A DNA stretch of 64,000 nt, taken from the NCBI GenBank assembly GCA_000403475.2, contig KE159795.1, positions 2,318,350-2,382,349 on the forward strand. Reading direction: 5' to 3'. The position numbers were made by a program, and so were the translations under genes. Below the pieces are notes generated by a model. The model was not told where the DNA came from, searched no databases, and saw nothing but the letters and a program-made list of their open reading frames with translations. Origin of the DNA: Lachnospiraceae bacterium MD308 (GTDB taxonomy: Bacteria; Bacillota; Clostridia; Lachnospirales; Lachnospiraceae). This document shows, in pieces, positions 18,056 through 25,009 of the stretch (position 1 is the stretch's first letter; every line of letters begins with the position of its first letter).

Positions 18056-18092
18056 ATAAGCTGACAAAGGCAACGTGTCCCTGTCAGCTTAT
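18056..18092 (+). other. Intercistronic 11-bp hairpin without U tract
   Basis: Perfect 11-bp inverted repeat, ataagctgaca / tgtcagcttat, with a 15-nt loop, between the EAL-HDOD gene and the ParA-like gene. It is followed by gtcatagatggaggaat, that is, directly by the next ribosome binding site, so it does not look like a terminator. Confidence 0.6.
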
Positions 18093-18114
18093 GTCATAGA
18101 TGGAGGAATAAAAA

Positions 18115-18894
18115 GTGGCACATACGATCGTATTAACAAACCAGAAGGGCGGAGTCGGAAAGACGACAACTACTGCCGCACTTGCAGCCGGCCTGGCGAG
18201 AAAAGGGTATAAAGTACTGGCTGTGGATATGGACCCGCAAGGTAATCTTGGCTTCAGCCTGGGGGTGGACATTGATAAAGGACCGACAATCTATGAAGGA
18301 CTTAAGGGAGATGCCACTGTTTATGAGATTATCCACCGAATCAGCGATATTGATATTATTCAGTCCAACATTTTATTGAGCAGTGCAGAAGCCACTCTAA
18401 GAGGCGAGAACCGGGAGCTGCTGCTTAAAAAGCTATTAGAGCCTGTAGAAAAGCTGTATGATTATATCATTATAGATACTCCGCCTGCATTTAACATTCT
18501 TACTCTGAATGGATACAGTGCAGCGAACTATCTGATTATTCCGATGTCGGCTGAGATACTGAGTCTTGTCGGTCTTGTACAGTTAAAGGAAACTTACGAG
18601 ACTGTACGCCAGTCGGTGAATCCGAAGTTGAAGATTATGGGAATTATCCTGACGAAATATGAAAAGAGAAGGAAACTTTCCAGGGATGTACAGGAAATGG
18701 CTGGAACCGTGGCGGATCAGCTTGGTACAGCCGTTTTCGATACAGTGATACGCAATAGTGTGTCGGCGGCAGAGGCGCCGGCTCACGGAGTGAATATATT
18801 TGAGTATTCGTCAAGGAGCGCTCCGGCGAAAGATTATGGGGCTTTTATAAAAGAGATTTTGCAGATGGTTGAGGAGGATGAGAAGAATGGCTAA
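18115..18894 (+). CDS. ParA/Soj-like ATPase within the flagellar cluster
   Basis: This 259-residue ParA-family ATPase has the deviant Walker A QKGGVGKTTTT (signature lysine 11 and catalytic lysine 16), Walker A' (VDMDPQGNLG) and Walker B (YDYIIIDTPP). GTG start at 18115 after ggaggaat. It is closer to Soj/ParA/ParC than to FlhG: the Walker motif is at the extreme N-terminus, with no FlhF-activating extension. It may position chemotaxis arrays or flagella, but that is inference from context. It overlaps the next gene by 8 bases (atggctaa), suggesting a functional pair. No parB or DNA partner is nearby. Confidence 0.85.
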   Translation: MAHTIVLTNQKGGVGKTTTTAALAAGLARKGYKVLAVDMDPQGNLGFSLGVDIDKGPTIYEGLKGDATVYEIIHRISDIDIIQSNILLSSAEATLRGENRELLLKKLLEPVEKLYDYIIIDTPPAFNILTLNGYSAANYLIIPMSAEILSLVGLVQLKETYETVRQSVNPKLKIMGIILTKYEKRRKLSRDVQEMAGTVADQLGTAVFDTVIRNSVSAAEAPAHGVNIFEYSSRSAPAKDYGAFIKEILQMVEEDEKNG

Positions 18895-19753
18895 AAAAAC
18901 AAAAAGGACGAATAAGACAGATCATGTACTGGGATTGTTGGCAGGAAGAACCGAGGATGTGTCGGATGCTGTGGACAGCGCTGAAGACGCGGCTTCAAAG
19001 GTTGAGGATGCGGGCGCAGGCAATGTACAAGTAGTTGCAAAGCAGGAAGAGGATGAGGCGATTGCCGATGCGGTAAATCATCTTCTTGAAGAAGAATTAG
19101 AGGAAGAAACAGGCGCGCCGGAGGCTTCTGAGATATTTATTGACGGAGAAGAGGAGGCAGAAGCAATCAGGGAAGCTGAGGACGCAGCGAAAAGAATAAA
19201 AGCAGAGTCACAAAGTGAAAGCGCTGAAGCTGTATTGCGGGCAGCCGAGGAAGAGCGTAAAGCCGCTGAGGAAGCAAGACGGGCAGCCGAGGAGGCGCGT
19301 AAAGCTGCCGAGGAAGAAAGAATGGCAGCCGAGGAGGCGCGCAGAGAGGCGGAGGAAAAAGAAAAAAAGGCTGAGGAAGAAGCGCAGAAGGCTGAGGAAG
19401 CTTTAAGAAAAGCTGAGGAAGAGGCGATTAAGGCAGCCGAGGAAGAGGCGCATAAGACGAAGGCAGATCAGAAAAAAGATGAGTATGTATTCTTGAATGT
19501 CATGGAAACGCTGGTTCGGGAAAGAGTAGATACTTATATCGAACAGTTTGCTGCCTGTCGCTGTTCCAGATGCAAGGCGGATATCGTAGCCCTTGCCCTT
19601 ACAAGCCTGCCTTCCAAATATGTGGTTGTGAGCCAGAATGCGGCGACTCCTCTTATGAATTTCTATTCTCAAAGGTATGCAGGAGCCATAACTGTAGAGA
19701 TTACGAAAGCATGTACAAGGGTGAAGGAGCATCCGCATCATAACAGAGACTAA
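18887..19753 (+). CDS. Coiled-coil protein with C-terminal ComFB domain
   Basis: This 288-residue soluble protein has a basic N-terminus (MAKKTKRTNKTDHVLGLLAG), an acidic stretch, a long charged coiled coil (about residues 105-200, degenerate AAEEARK heptads, visible as 21-bp DNA repeats at about 19230-19460) and a C-terminal domain matching the ComFB family (VFLNVMETLVRERVDTYI, then CRCSRCKADIVALALTSLPS). The cysteines C-x-C-x-x-C may bind metal. ComFB-type domains in other bacteria occur in motility and c-di-nucleotide contexts. It starts at an ATG inside the end of the ParA-like gene; an upstream in-frame start at 18869 is less likely. Probably the partner or cargo adaptor of that ATPase (inference). 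Confidence 0.78.
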   Translation: MAKKTKRTNKTDHVLGLLAGRTEDVSDAVDSAEDAASKVEDAGAGNVQVVAKQEEDEAIADAVNHLLEEELEEETGAPEASEIFIDGEEEAEAIREAEDAAKRIKAESQSESAEAVLRAAEEERKAAEEARRAAEEARKAAEEERMAAEEARREAEEKEKKAEEEAQKAEEALRKAEEEAIKAAEEEAHKTKADQKKDEYVFLNVMETLVRERVDTYIEQFAACRCSRCKADIVALALTSLPSKYVVVSQNAATPLMNFYSQRYAGAITVEITKACTRVKEHPHHNRD

Positions 19754-19771
19754 TTTCCGGGAATAAAAGAA

Positions 19772-19798
19772 TTAATTTATTATGTTTTATGCCGATAT
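19772..19798 (+). promoter_or_regulatory. Sigma-28 promoter upstream of fliD
   Basis: TTAA at 19772-19775, 15-bp spacer, GCCGATAT at 19791-19798, 70 bases before the fliD start. Same form as the cheV promoter. It would place fliD-fliS-fliT-like in the late sigma-28 class. Confidence 0.75.
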
Positions 19799-19868
19799 TC
19801 AATTTAGACAAATAGAATAAATTTTATTTTGATAATTAAATTGGATTCGATAAAAAAGGAGTGATATT

Positions 19869-22409
19869 ATGGCAGGAGTTTCAGGTAGCAGCAGTTCTTA
19901 CAACAGTCTTTCTTCGCAGATCAGAGGATATGGCGGACTTGCCAGCGGGCTTGACCGGGATACGCTTATAGAACAGATGACGGCCGGCACACGCAGCAAG
20001 ATTGCGAAACAGGGACAGCAGAAGACCAAAATAGAGTGGCAGATGGAAGCCATGAGAGATATTACAAGTAAGATTTATGGATTTACTTCTAATTATACTT
20101 CATATGCATCATCAAATAACCTTCTTTCTTCGACTTTGTTTTCGAGAAATCTGGTTACGGCAGTTGGCGCGAACAGTAAGTATGTCTCTGTCTCCGGTAC
20201 GGCTAATGCGGCAGAGAACATGTCTATTGCAGGTATAAAGCAGCTTGCGTCCAACGCGAAATTAACGACGGGAACAGTATCTAACCGGAAGTTGGATTCA
20301 GGGATGATGATGGTCGGAACGAACGGCGAGCTCTCTGTAGAGACAGAAGTCAGCACGATTGCAGGAGATGCTTTCTATATCAAGTATGGGAATAAGAACT
20401 ATACCGTAAAACTTCCAGATACAGACGATTACAACTATTCTATGGAAAAGAATCCGGATACCCAAAAGCCATATGCCATTGAGTCGATTCAGAAAGCCCT
20501 TGACAATGTGACTATCGGAAGCGGGACGGATGCGCAGAAGCTCGGCGACATCGTGAAGGTTGAGATGGACGGCGCCAAGGTTAAGTTCACGGTTGATGAG
20601 AGCAAGTCTCATGGTAATACAGTCATGTTCAACGGCGGCACCGGCAATATCCTGCAGGATTTGGGTATTGTGAAAGTCGGGCAGGATTTCAGCGATCTTG
20701 ATGATGATGAGAAGACGATTACTGCAGAGGGCCTGACAGGCACATATGATGCAAAGCTTACTGAGAAGAAGACTCTCGCGGAGCGGCTCAGCGGCTCACA
20801 GATCAGCTTCAACTATAACGGAGAGACGAAGTGGATTACCTTAGATAAATATAAAGATGAGAATACATTGGAAGATGTTCAGAAAGATCTGCAGAAAAAA
20901 TTAGATGATGCATTTGGGAAGGGCAGAATTCAGGTGTCCCAAAAAGTTGAGACATTTCCGGGCGACCCTAACAGAGCAGCAGGATTCCTGGCTTTTGAGA
21001 CAGTAAAGAAAGATGGGGCGAACATGGTGAACGACGGCTCCTCGACGCTTTCTATCACTGCGGGGGCAGGTATTGTTGGCAAGACCGGCGCTTTCGGTAT
21101 TCTCGCAGGTTCTTCAAATCGTGTGAACTTATCAGCGAGCCTGAAAGATTCGGGACTTGCAACTTCCGGTATCTTCAGCACAGATGCGGACGGAAAGAAT
21201 CCTATGATGGACGCAGACGGTAATTATACTCTCAAGATTAATGGCGTAAAAGTAGAAGGGATTACCAAGGATACGACTGTTAAGGAGATTATGAACAAGA
21301 TTAACGCCACAGAGGGAATCGGAGTGACGGTTACTTATCAGGAAATGTCAGACCGTTTTGTTGTGACAGCTACAGGTAAGGGAACGAGCGGGGATATACA
21401 GTTTGATGATGACGATCCGAATAACATAGCAAAGTATCTGTTTGGCGATCCGACGGGCACAGATACCACGGCTAATTTGCCGGATGCTACTTATGAAGAA
21501 GGAAAAGACGCGATTATTAGCGTAAAATACCCGGGGTCAGATGAAGCTATCGAGATTACACGTGGAAGCAATACATTCACTCTGGACGGTCTGAATGTAA
21601 CCTTAAAAGGAACCTTCGGATACAAAGAGGCGGCAGATGGAAGCGGAAAATTAGAACTGGATGATACAGAAGAAGCGATTACTTTTGATGCAACTGTAGA
21701 TGCCGATAAGACTGTGGAAGCTGTGAAGGGCATGGTCGAGTCTTTTAACGAGATCCTTGAGCTGGTAAATTCGCATGTTAAGACAAAGCCGGATCGCGAT
21801 TATTCCCCGCTGACTGACGAACAGAAAGATGAGATGAGCGAAAGCCAGATTGAGAAATGGGAAGAAAAAGCGAAGCAGGGAATTCTTTTTGCGGATATGG
21901 ATCTGCGTATGATGGCAGATAACCTGAGGGCTATTATTAATTCAGGAAACAGTACAGAGTTGTCTGCTATGGGAATTACCACATCTACCAACTACAGCGA
22001 CAACGGCAAGCTGGTGTTTGACGAGACAAAGTTCAGGGCAGCACTGCAGAATGATCCGGATGCGGTGCGCAGTGCATTTACCAGAGCAATTGGCAAGGAT
22101 GATAACGGGAATGTGACAACACAGGGCGGCCTCATGGTTTCGATGAAGAATGTCATGGACAAATATGGTTCCACGACAGGAGCGACCAAAGGTATACTCA
22201 TCGAGCGTGCAGGTTCTATCTACGCACCGACAAGTGTCCTGTCCAACAGTCTCCAGAAGCAGATCGATCAAATTGACGATTATATCGAGCGGCTTCAGGA
22301 TAAGCTGGAGACAGAGACAGATCGTTATATCTCCCAGTTTACATCACTGGAGACGTTGATTTCACAGATGAATAACCAGAGCAGTTACATAAGTTCTATG
22401 TTTGCTTAA
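19869..22409 (+). CDS. fliD: Flagellar filament cap protein FliD (long form)
   Basis: This 846-residue FliD/HAP2 has the N-terminal domain (GYGGLASGLDRDTLIEQMTA, about residues 18-115) and the C-terminal domain with EAVKGMVESFNEILELVNSH and the final coiled coil ending QMNNQSSYISSMFA. The middle (about 150-600) is enlarged and contains several β-rich segments with DADGNYTLKINGVKVEG-type FliD repeats. It is longer than most FliD proteins. FliD caps the filament and folds flagellin subunits. The chaperone genes fliS and fliT-like follow. Confidence 0.93.
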   Translation: MAGVSGSSSSYNSLSSQIRGYGGLASGLDRDTLIEQMTAGTRSKIAKQGQQKTKIEWQMEAMRDITSKIYGFTSNYTSYASSNNLLSSTLFSRNLVTAVGANSKYVSVSGTANAAENMSIAGIKQLASNAKLTTGTVSNRKLDSGMMMVGTNGELSVETEVSTIAGDAFYIKYGNKNYTVKLPDTDDYNYSMEKNPDTQKPYAIESIQKALDNVTIGSGTDAQKLGDIVKVEMDGAKVKFTVDESKSHGNTVMFNGGTGNILQDLGIVKVGQDFSDLDDDEKTITAEGLTGTYDAKLTEKKTLAERLSGSQISFNYNGETKWITLDKYKDENTLEDVQKDLQKKLDDAFGKGRIQVSQKVETFPGDPNRAAGFLAFETVKKDGANMVNDGSSTLSITAGAGIVGKTGAFGILAGSSNRVNLSASLKDSGLATSGIFSTDADGKNPMMDADGNYTLKINGVKVEGITKDTTVKEIMNKINATEGIGVTVTYQEMSDRFVVTATGKGTSGDIQFDDDDPNNIAKYLFGDPTGTDTTANLPDATYEEGKDAIISVKYPGSDEAIEITRGSNTFTLDGLNVTLKGTFGYKEAADGSGKLELDDTEEAITFDATVDADKTVEAVKGMVESFNEILELVNSHVKTKPDRDYSPLTDEQKDEMSESQIEKWEEKAKQGILFADMDLRMMADNLRAIINSGNSTELSAMGITTSTNYSDNGKLVFDETKFRAALQNDPDAVRSAFTRAIGKDDNGNVTTQGGLMVSMKNVMDKYGSTTGATKGILIERAGSIYAPTSVLSNSLQKQIDQIDDYIERLQDKLETETDRYISQFTSLETLISQMNNQSSYISSMFA

Positions 22410-22440
22410 AGTTAAAGTAAAGAAAGTGAGAGCAGGAAGC

Positions 22441-22803
22441 ATGGCAAATGGATATCAAGCATATAAGAACCAGTCGGTTATGACTATGACACCGGGAGAG
22501 ATGCTTCTTCTCCTTTATGATGAACTGACAAAGAGACTGGTGAGAGCAGAGCTGGCGTTGGAGAAAGAGGATTATGCATTGTTTGACGCATCGGTGCAAA
22601 GATGTGTGGATATTGTCCAGCATCTAAAAGATACTTTGAATTTTAATTACGAGATCAGCAGAGAGCTGAATGCAATGTATGACTTTTTCCTGTATGAATT
22701 GAGCAGGGTTTCTGCCGGAAGGAAAAGCGATGTTATTAAGGAGCTTAAGCCGCTTGTCAAAGAGCTGAGGGATACTTTTGCAGAGGCTGCAAAGAAAGTG
22801 TGA
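22441..22803 (+). CDS. fliS: Flagellin export chaperone FliS
   Basis: This 120-residue helical protein matches FliS: NGYQAYKNQSVMTMTPGEML near the start, LLLYDELTKRLVRAELALEK, and LNFNYEISRELNAMYDFFLY. FliS binds the flagellin C-terminus and delivers it to FlhA. I take the ATG at 22441, preceded by aggaag; a longer frame adds 13 residues. Confidence 0.95.
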   Translation: MANGYQAYKNQSVMTMTPGEMLLLLYDELTKRLVRAELALEKEDYALFDASVQRCVDIVQHLKDTLNFNYEISRELNAMYDFFLYELSRVSAGRKSDVIKELKPLVKELRDTFAEAAKKV

Positions 22804-22810
22804 TGTGTTG

Positions 22811-23224
22811 ATGGAAGAAAATTATGGAGAATTATTGACTGAGATTGCCAAAATCCTTCAGAAAAAATATACACATATGTCAGAAATCAGCCGTTTGACA
22901 AATGAGATGGCGGAAGAGCTTTCGAGAGATGACAGAGTGAGCGTTCAGATGACGCTGGGTATGCGCGGGGAAGAGCTTGAAAAGGTGAGAGAATGCGACC
23001 ATAAGCTTCACCTGTTTATAAGCAGCGTGCCGCCGGAACTTAGGGAATGGCTTACAGATGTGCTTAAGGGGAAAGGCAGCAGTTCAGAAGAGTATGGAAA
23101 AGAAGGAAGTCTGGTGACGCGGTTGGCGGTGAATATACGTAATGTCTGGGAGAAGACTATGACGATTGACCGTCATATGAATAAGCGTTTGGCAGGAGCG
23201 GATTCTTTTTACACGGACAGATAA
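22811..23224 (+). CDS. FliT-like small flagellar chaperone
   Basis: This 137-residue, mostly helical acidic protein lies directly after fliS. Its size and position are those of FliT, which binds FliD in other bacteria, but no diagnostic motif is recognised, so the call rests on context. Starts GTG 22805, TTG 22808 and ATG 22811 are consecutive in frame; I choose the ATG. A rho-independent terminator follows. Confidence 0.5.
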   Translation: MEENYGELLTEIAKILQKKYTHMSEISRLTNEMAEELSRDDRVSVQMTLGMRGEELEKVRECDHKLHLFISSVPPELREWLTDVLKGKGSSSEEYGKEGSLVTRLAVNIRNVWEKTMTIDRHMNKRLAGADSFYTDR

Positions 23225-23247
23225 AGGTAGTATTAAGATAAGTAAAG

Positions 23248-23298
23248 ATGCCGATACGGAAAGCGGTTGTTTAGCTGCTTTCCATATTTGGCATTTTT
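23248..23298 (+). terminator. Intrinsic terminator after fliD-fliS-fliT-like
   Basis: Interrupted stem: atgcc pairs with ggcat, and inside it ggaaagc (23258-23264) pairs with gctttcc, followed by ttttt. It closes the fliD operon. A GCCGATAC inside the left arm resembles a sigma-28 -10 box but lacks a fitting -35 box. Confidence 0.65.
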
Positions 23299-23345
23299 GT
23301 GTTTCATTGATGTTTTAGCAGGTGCATTAGTCTGATAGGTGGATT

Positions 23346-24107
23346 ATGAAAGAAATTGAATTGAAAGCTGTAAACAAATTTTATAAACCGGATGTTGTAG
23401 CGCTTGAGGATTTTTCGCTGACGGTTGAGGAAGGGGAGTTTGTATTCGTAACGGGCCGGAGCGGCTCGGGCAAAAGTACATTTTTAAAACTTTTAAGCGG
23501 TCAGATATTCCCGACATCCGGGGAGATGTGGGTTCGCGGAAATGATGTGTCTGCTTTAACCAAGGAACAGATTCCGTATTATCGGCGTCAGTTTGGCATC
23601 ATGCAGTCGGATCTGGGACTGTTGAAGGAAAGAACGGCAAGGCAGAATATTGAACTGGCGATGCGTGCAACGGAACAGCCGCCTGAACTTACAAAAAGGC
23701 GGGTGGAGCATACGATGCGTGCCCTTGGGATCTATGAGCGTGCAGAACATTATCCGAGGGAGCTTTCGGGCGGAGAGGCGGCGAGAGTCCTTCTTGCAAG
23801 AGCGCTGGTAACAGACCCTAAAATCCTTGTGCTGGACGAGCCGACGGCGAATCTTGATTCATCTGCCGCATGGGATCTGATGTGCCTGATTGACGAGATT
23901 AACCGGAAAGGTATTACTGTACTTGTGGCCAGCCATAACCGGGAATTGGTGACAATTATGAAAAAACGTGTAGTTACTTTGGCGGCAGGCGTTAAGGTTG
24001 CGGACGAGAAAAATGTAATTTACAGTTCGACGGCCGGCGACATATTTGACGAACGGCGGGTGTTGAGAGAGCGCGAAGAACGCAGACGTAAGCAGAGAGG
24101 GCGTTGA
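23346..24107 (+). CDS. Orphan FtsE-like ABC transporter ATP-binding protein
   Basis: This 253-residue ABC ATPase has Walker A TGRSGSGKSTFLKLLSG, signature LSGGEAARVLLARALV, Walker B ILVLDEPTANLD and the H-loop VASHNRE. Closest in feel to FtsE/LolD-type ATPases. No FtsX-like or other permease gene lies beside it; the neighbours are the FliT-like gene and flgM. The last 40 residues are a highly charged extension (RRVLREREERRRKQRGR). FtsEX in other bacteria controls peptidoglycan hydrolases; a link to flagellum passage through the wall is only a guess. The signature and catalytic residues are intact, so it should hydrolyse ATP. Confidence 0.85.
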   Translation: MKEIELKAVNKFYKPDVVALEDFSLTVEEGEFVFVTGRSGSGKSTFLKLLSGQIFPTSGEMWVRGNDVSALTKEQIPYYRRQFGIMQSDLGLLKERTARQNIELAMRATEQPPELTKRRVEHTMRALGIYERAEHYPRELSGGEAARVLLARALVTDPKILVLDEPTANLDSSAAWDLMCLIDEINRKGITVLVASHNRELVTIMKKRVVTLAAGVKVADEKNVIYSSTAGDIFDERRVLREREERRRKQRGR

Positions 24108-24136
24108 GAAAGTATCGAAAATGCATGGAAACATGC

Positions 24137-24163
24137 TTAACATTTGTAAAGAGGTGACGATAT
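24137..24163 (+). promoter_or_regulatory. Sigma-28 promoter upstream of flgM
   Basis: TTAA at 24137-24140, 15-bp spacer, GACGATAT at 24156-24163. One base differs from the -10 box before cheV and fliD. It lies 70 bases before flgM, fitting the usual autoregulation of the anti-sigma factor. Confidence 0.65.
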
Positions 24164-24232
24164 TTATTATGAAGAATAAAAGTCCATAAAACGACCAGTA
24201 TGTATTGCTATATAGTGTGAGGAGGAAGGACA

Positions 24233-24541
24233 ATGAAGATAGCTATTAATAAAAGAATTCATCACTATGACAGTTTATCATATAAGTCAAAGCTTGCTGC
24301 CAAGGGGATGGAAGCAGGAAAGACCTGCCAGAATCGTGACCAGGTGTTCATTGGTTCAGATGCTTCACAGAGTGATAAGATGATTGCTGGTGAAGCAGCC
24401 CATAAGGTAATTCAGGAAGTGCGCAGCGCGACAACACAGGATAAGATTGAGAATCTGAAACAGCAGGTGGCGGACGGGACGTACCGCCCGGATGCGGAAA
24501 GAATTGCGGCGCGTATACTGCTTGAGAAGGGGACTGTATAG
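24233..24541 (+). CDS. flgM: Anti-sigma-28 factor FlgM
   Basis: This 102-residue protein has the FlgM pattern: a variable N-terminal half and a C-terminal half with DKIENLKQQVADGTYRPDAE followed by RIAARILLEKG. FlgM binds the sigma-28 factor and is exported once the hook is complete, releasing the sigma factor. It is preceded by a sigma-28-like promoter and an aggagg site, and is followed by flgN after 2 bases. Confidence 0.93.
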   Translation: MKIAINKRIHHYDSLSYKSKLAAKGMEAGKTCQNRDQVFIGSDASQSDKMIAGEAAHKVIQEVRSATTQDKIENLKQQVADGTYRPDAERIAARILLEKGTV

Positions 24542-24543
24542 GT

Positions 24544-24993
24544 ATGGATGAATTTAAAAAAGTAATTGAACAATTGACCGGATTGTTCCGCCAGCTTACG
24601 AAGATTGAACAGGTGAAGCTTACCGCGGCTGCCGAGAATCACGCAGGTACGGTGGAAGATTGTGTCACGCAGCAACAGGCACTTATGTTAAGGCTCAGAG
24701 GACTGGAGCAGACGAGAGAGAGGGTGCAGGCAAGGGCCGGATTTGCAGGAATGCAGTTTCGAGAGATTCTCGGAAAAGTTCCGGATGATGAGCGTAAGGA
24801 ATTATATCAGCTCTTCGATGAACTCAGCAGAGAGATTCAGATGTTTCAGGAAGTGAATGAAGGTGCGAACCAGGTTCTGCGTACGAATCTTCATATGATT
24901 GATAAAGCATTGCGTGAGAAGACAGGAAAGATATATAACGGTGAAGGAAAAAGTGAAACAAATACCCGGCATATGACAAGCCGGAGAGTATAG
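24544..24993 (+). CDS. flgN: FlgK/FlgL export chaperone FlgN
   Basis: This 149-residue helical protein lies between flgM and flgK, the standard place of FlgN. It begins MDEFKKVIEQLTGLFRQLTK and contains the QQALMLRLRGLEQTRERVQA heptads of the family. FlgN binds hook-associated proteins FlgK and FlgL before export. Sequence support is moderate, context support is strong. Confidence 0.85.
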   Translation: MDEFKKVIEQLTGLFRQLTKIEQVKLTAAAENHAGTVEDCVTQQQALMLRLRGLEQTRERVQARAGFAGMQFREILGKVPDDERKELYQLFDELSREIQMFQEVNEGANQVLRTNLHMIDKALREKTGKIYNGEGKSETNTRHMTSRRV

Positions 24994-25009
24994 ACAGGAG
25001 GAATCGCTT

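Noticed and set aside
18115..18894. FlhG (YlxH/MinD-like flagellar number regulator)
   Set aside because: The Walker A motif is at the extreme N-terminus without the FlhF-activating extension, and flhF is not adjacent; the protein looks like Soj/ParA.
19230..19460. Tandem DNA repeats of about 21 bp as a CRISPR or minisatellite
   Set aside because: The repeat is imperfect, has no spacers, and is explained by heptads of the coiled-coil protein encoded there.
23251..23258. GCCGATAC as a sigma-28 -10 box for the ABC ATPase gene
   Set aside because: No TTAA or TAAA stands 15 bp upstream, and the bases form the left arm of a terminator stem.
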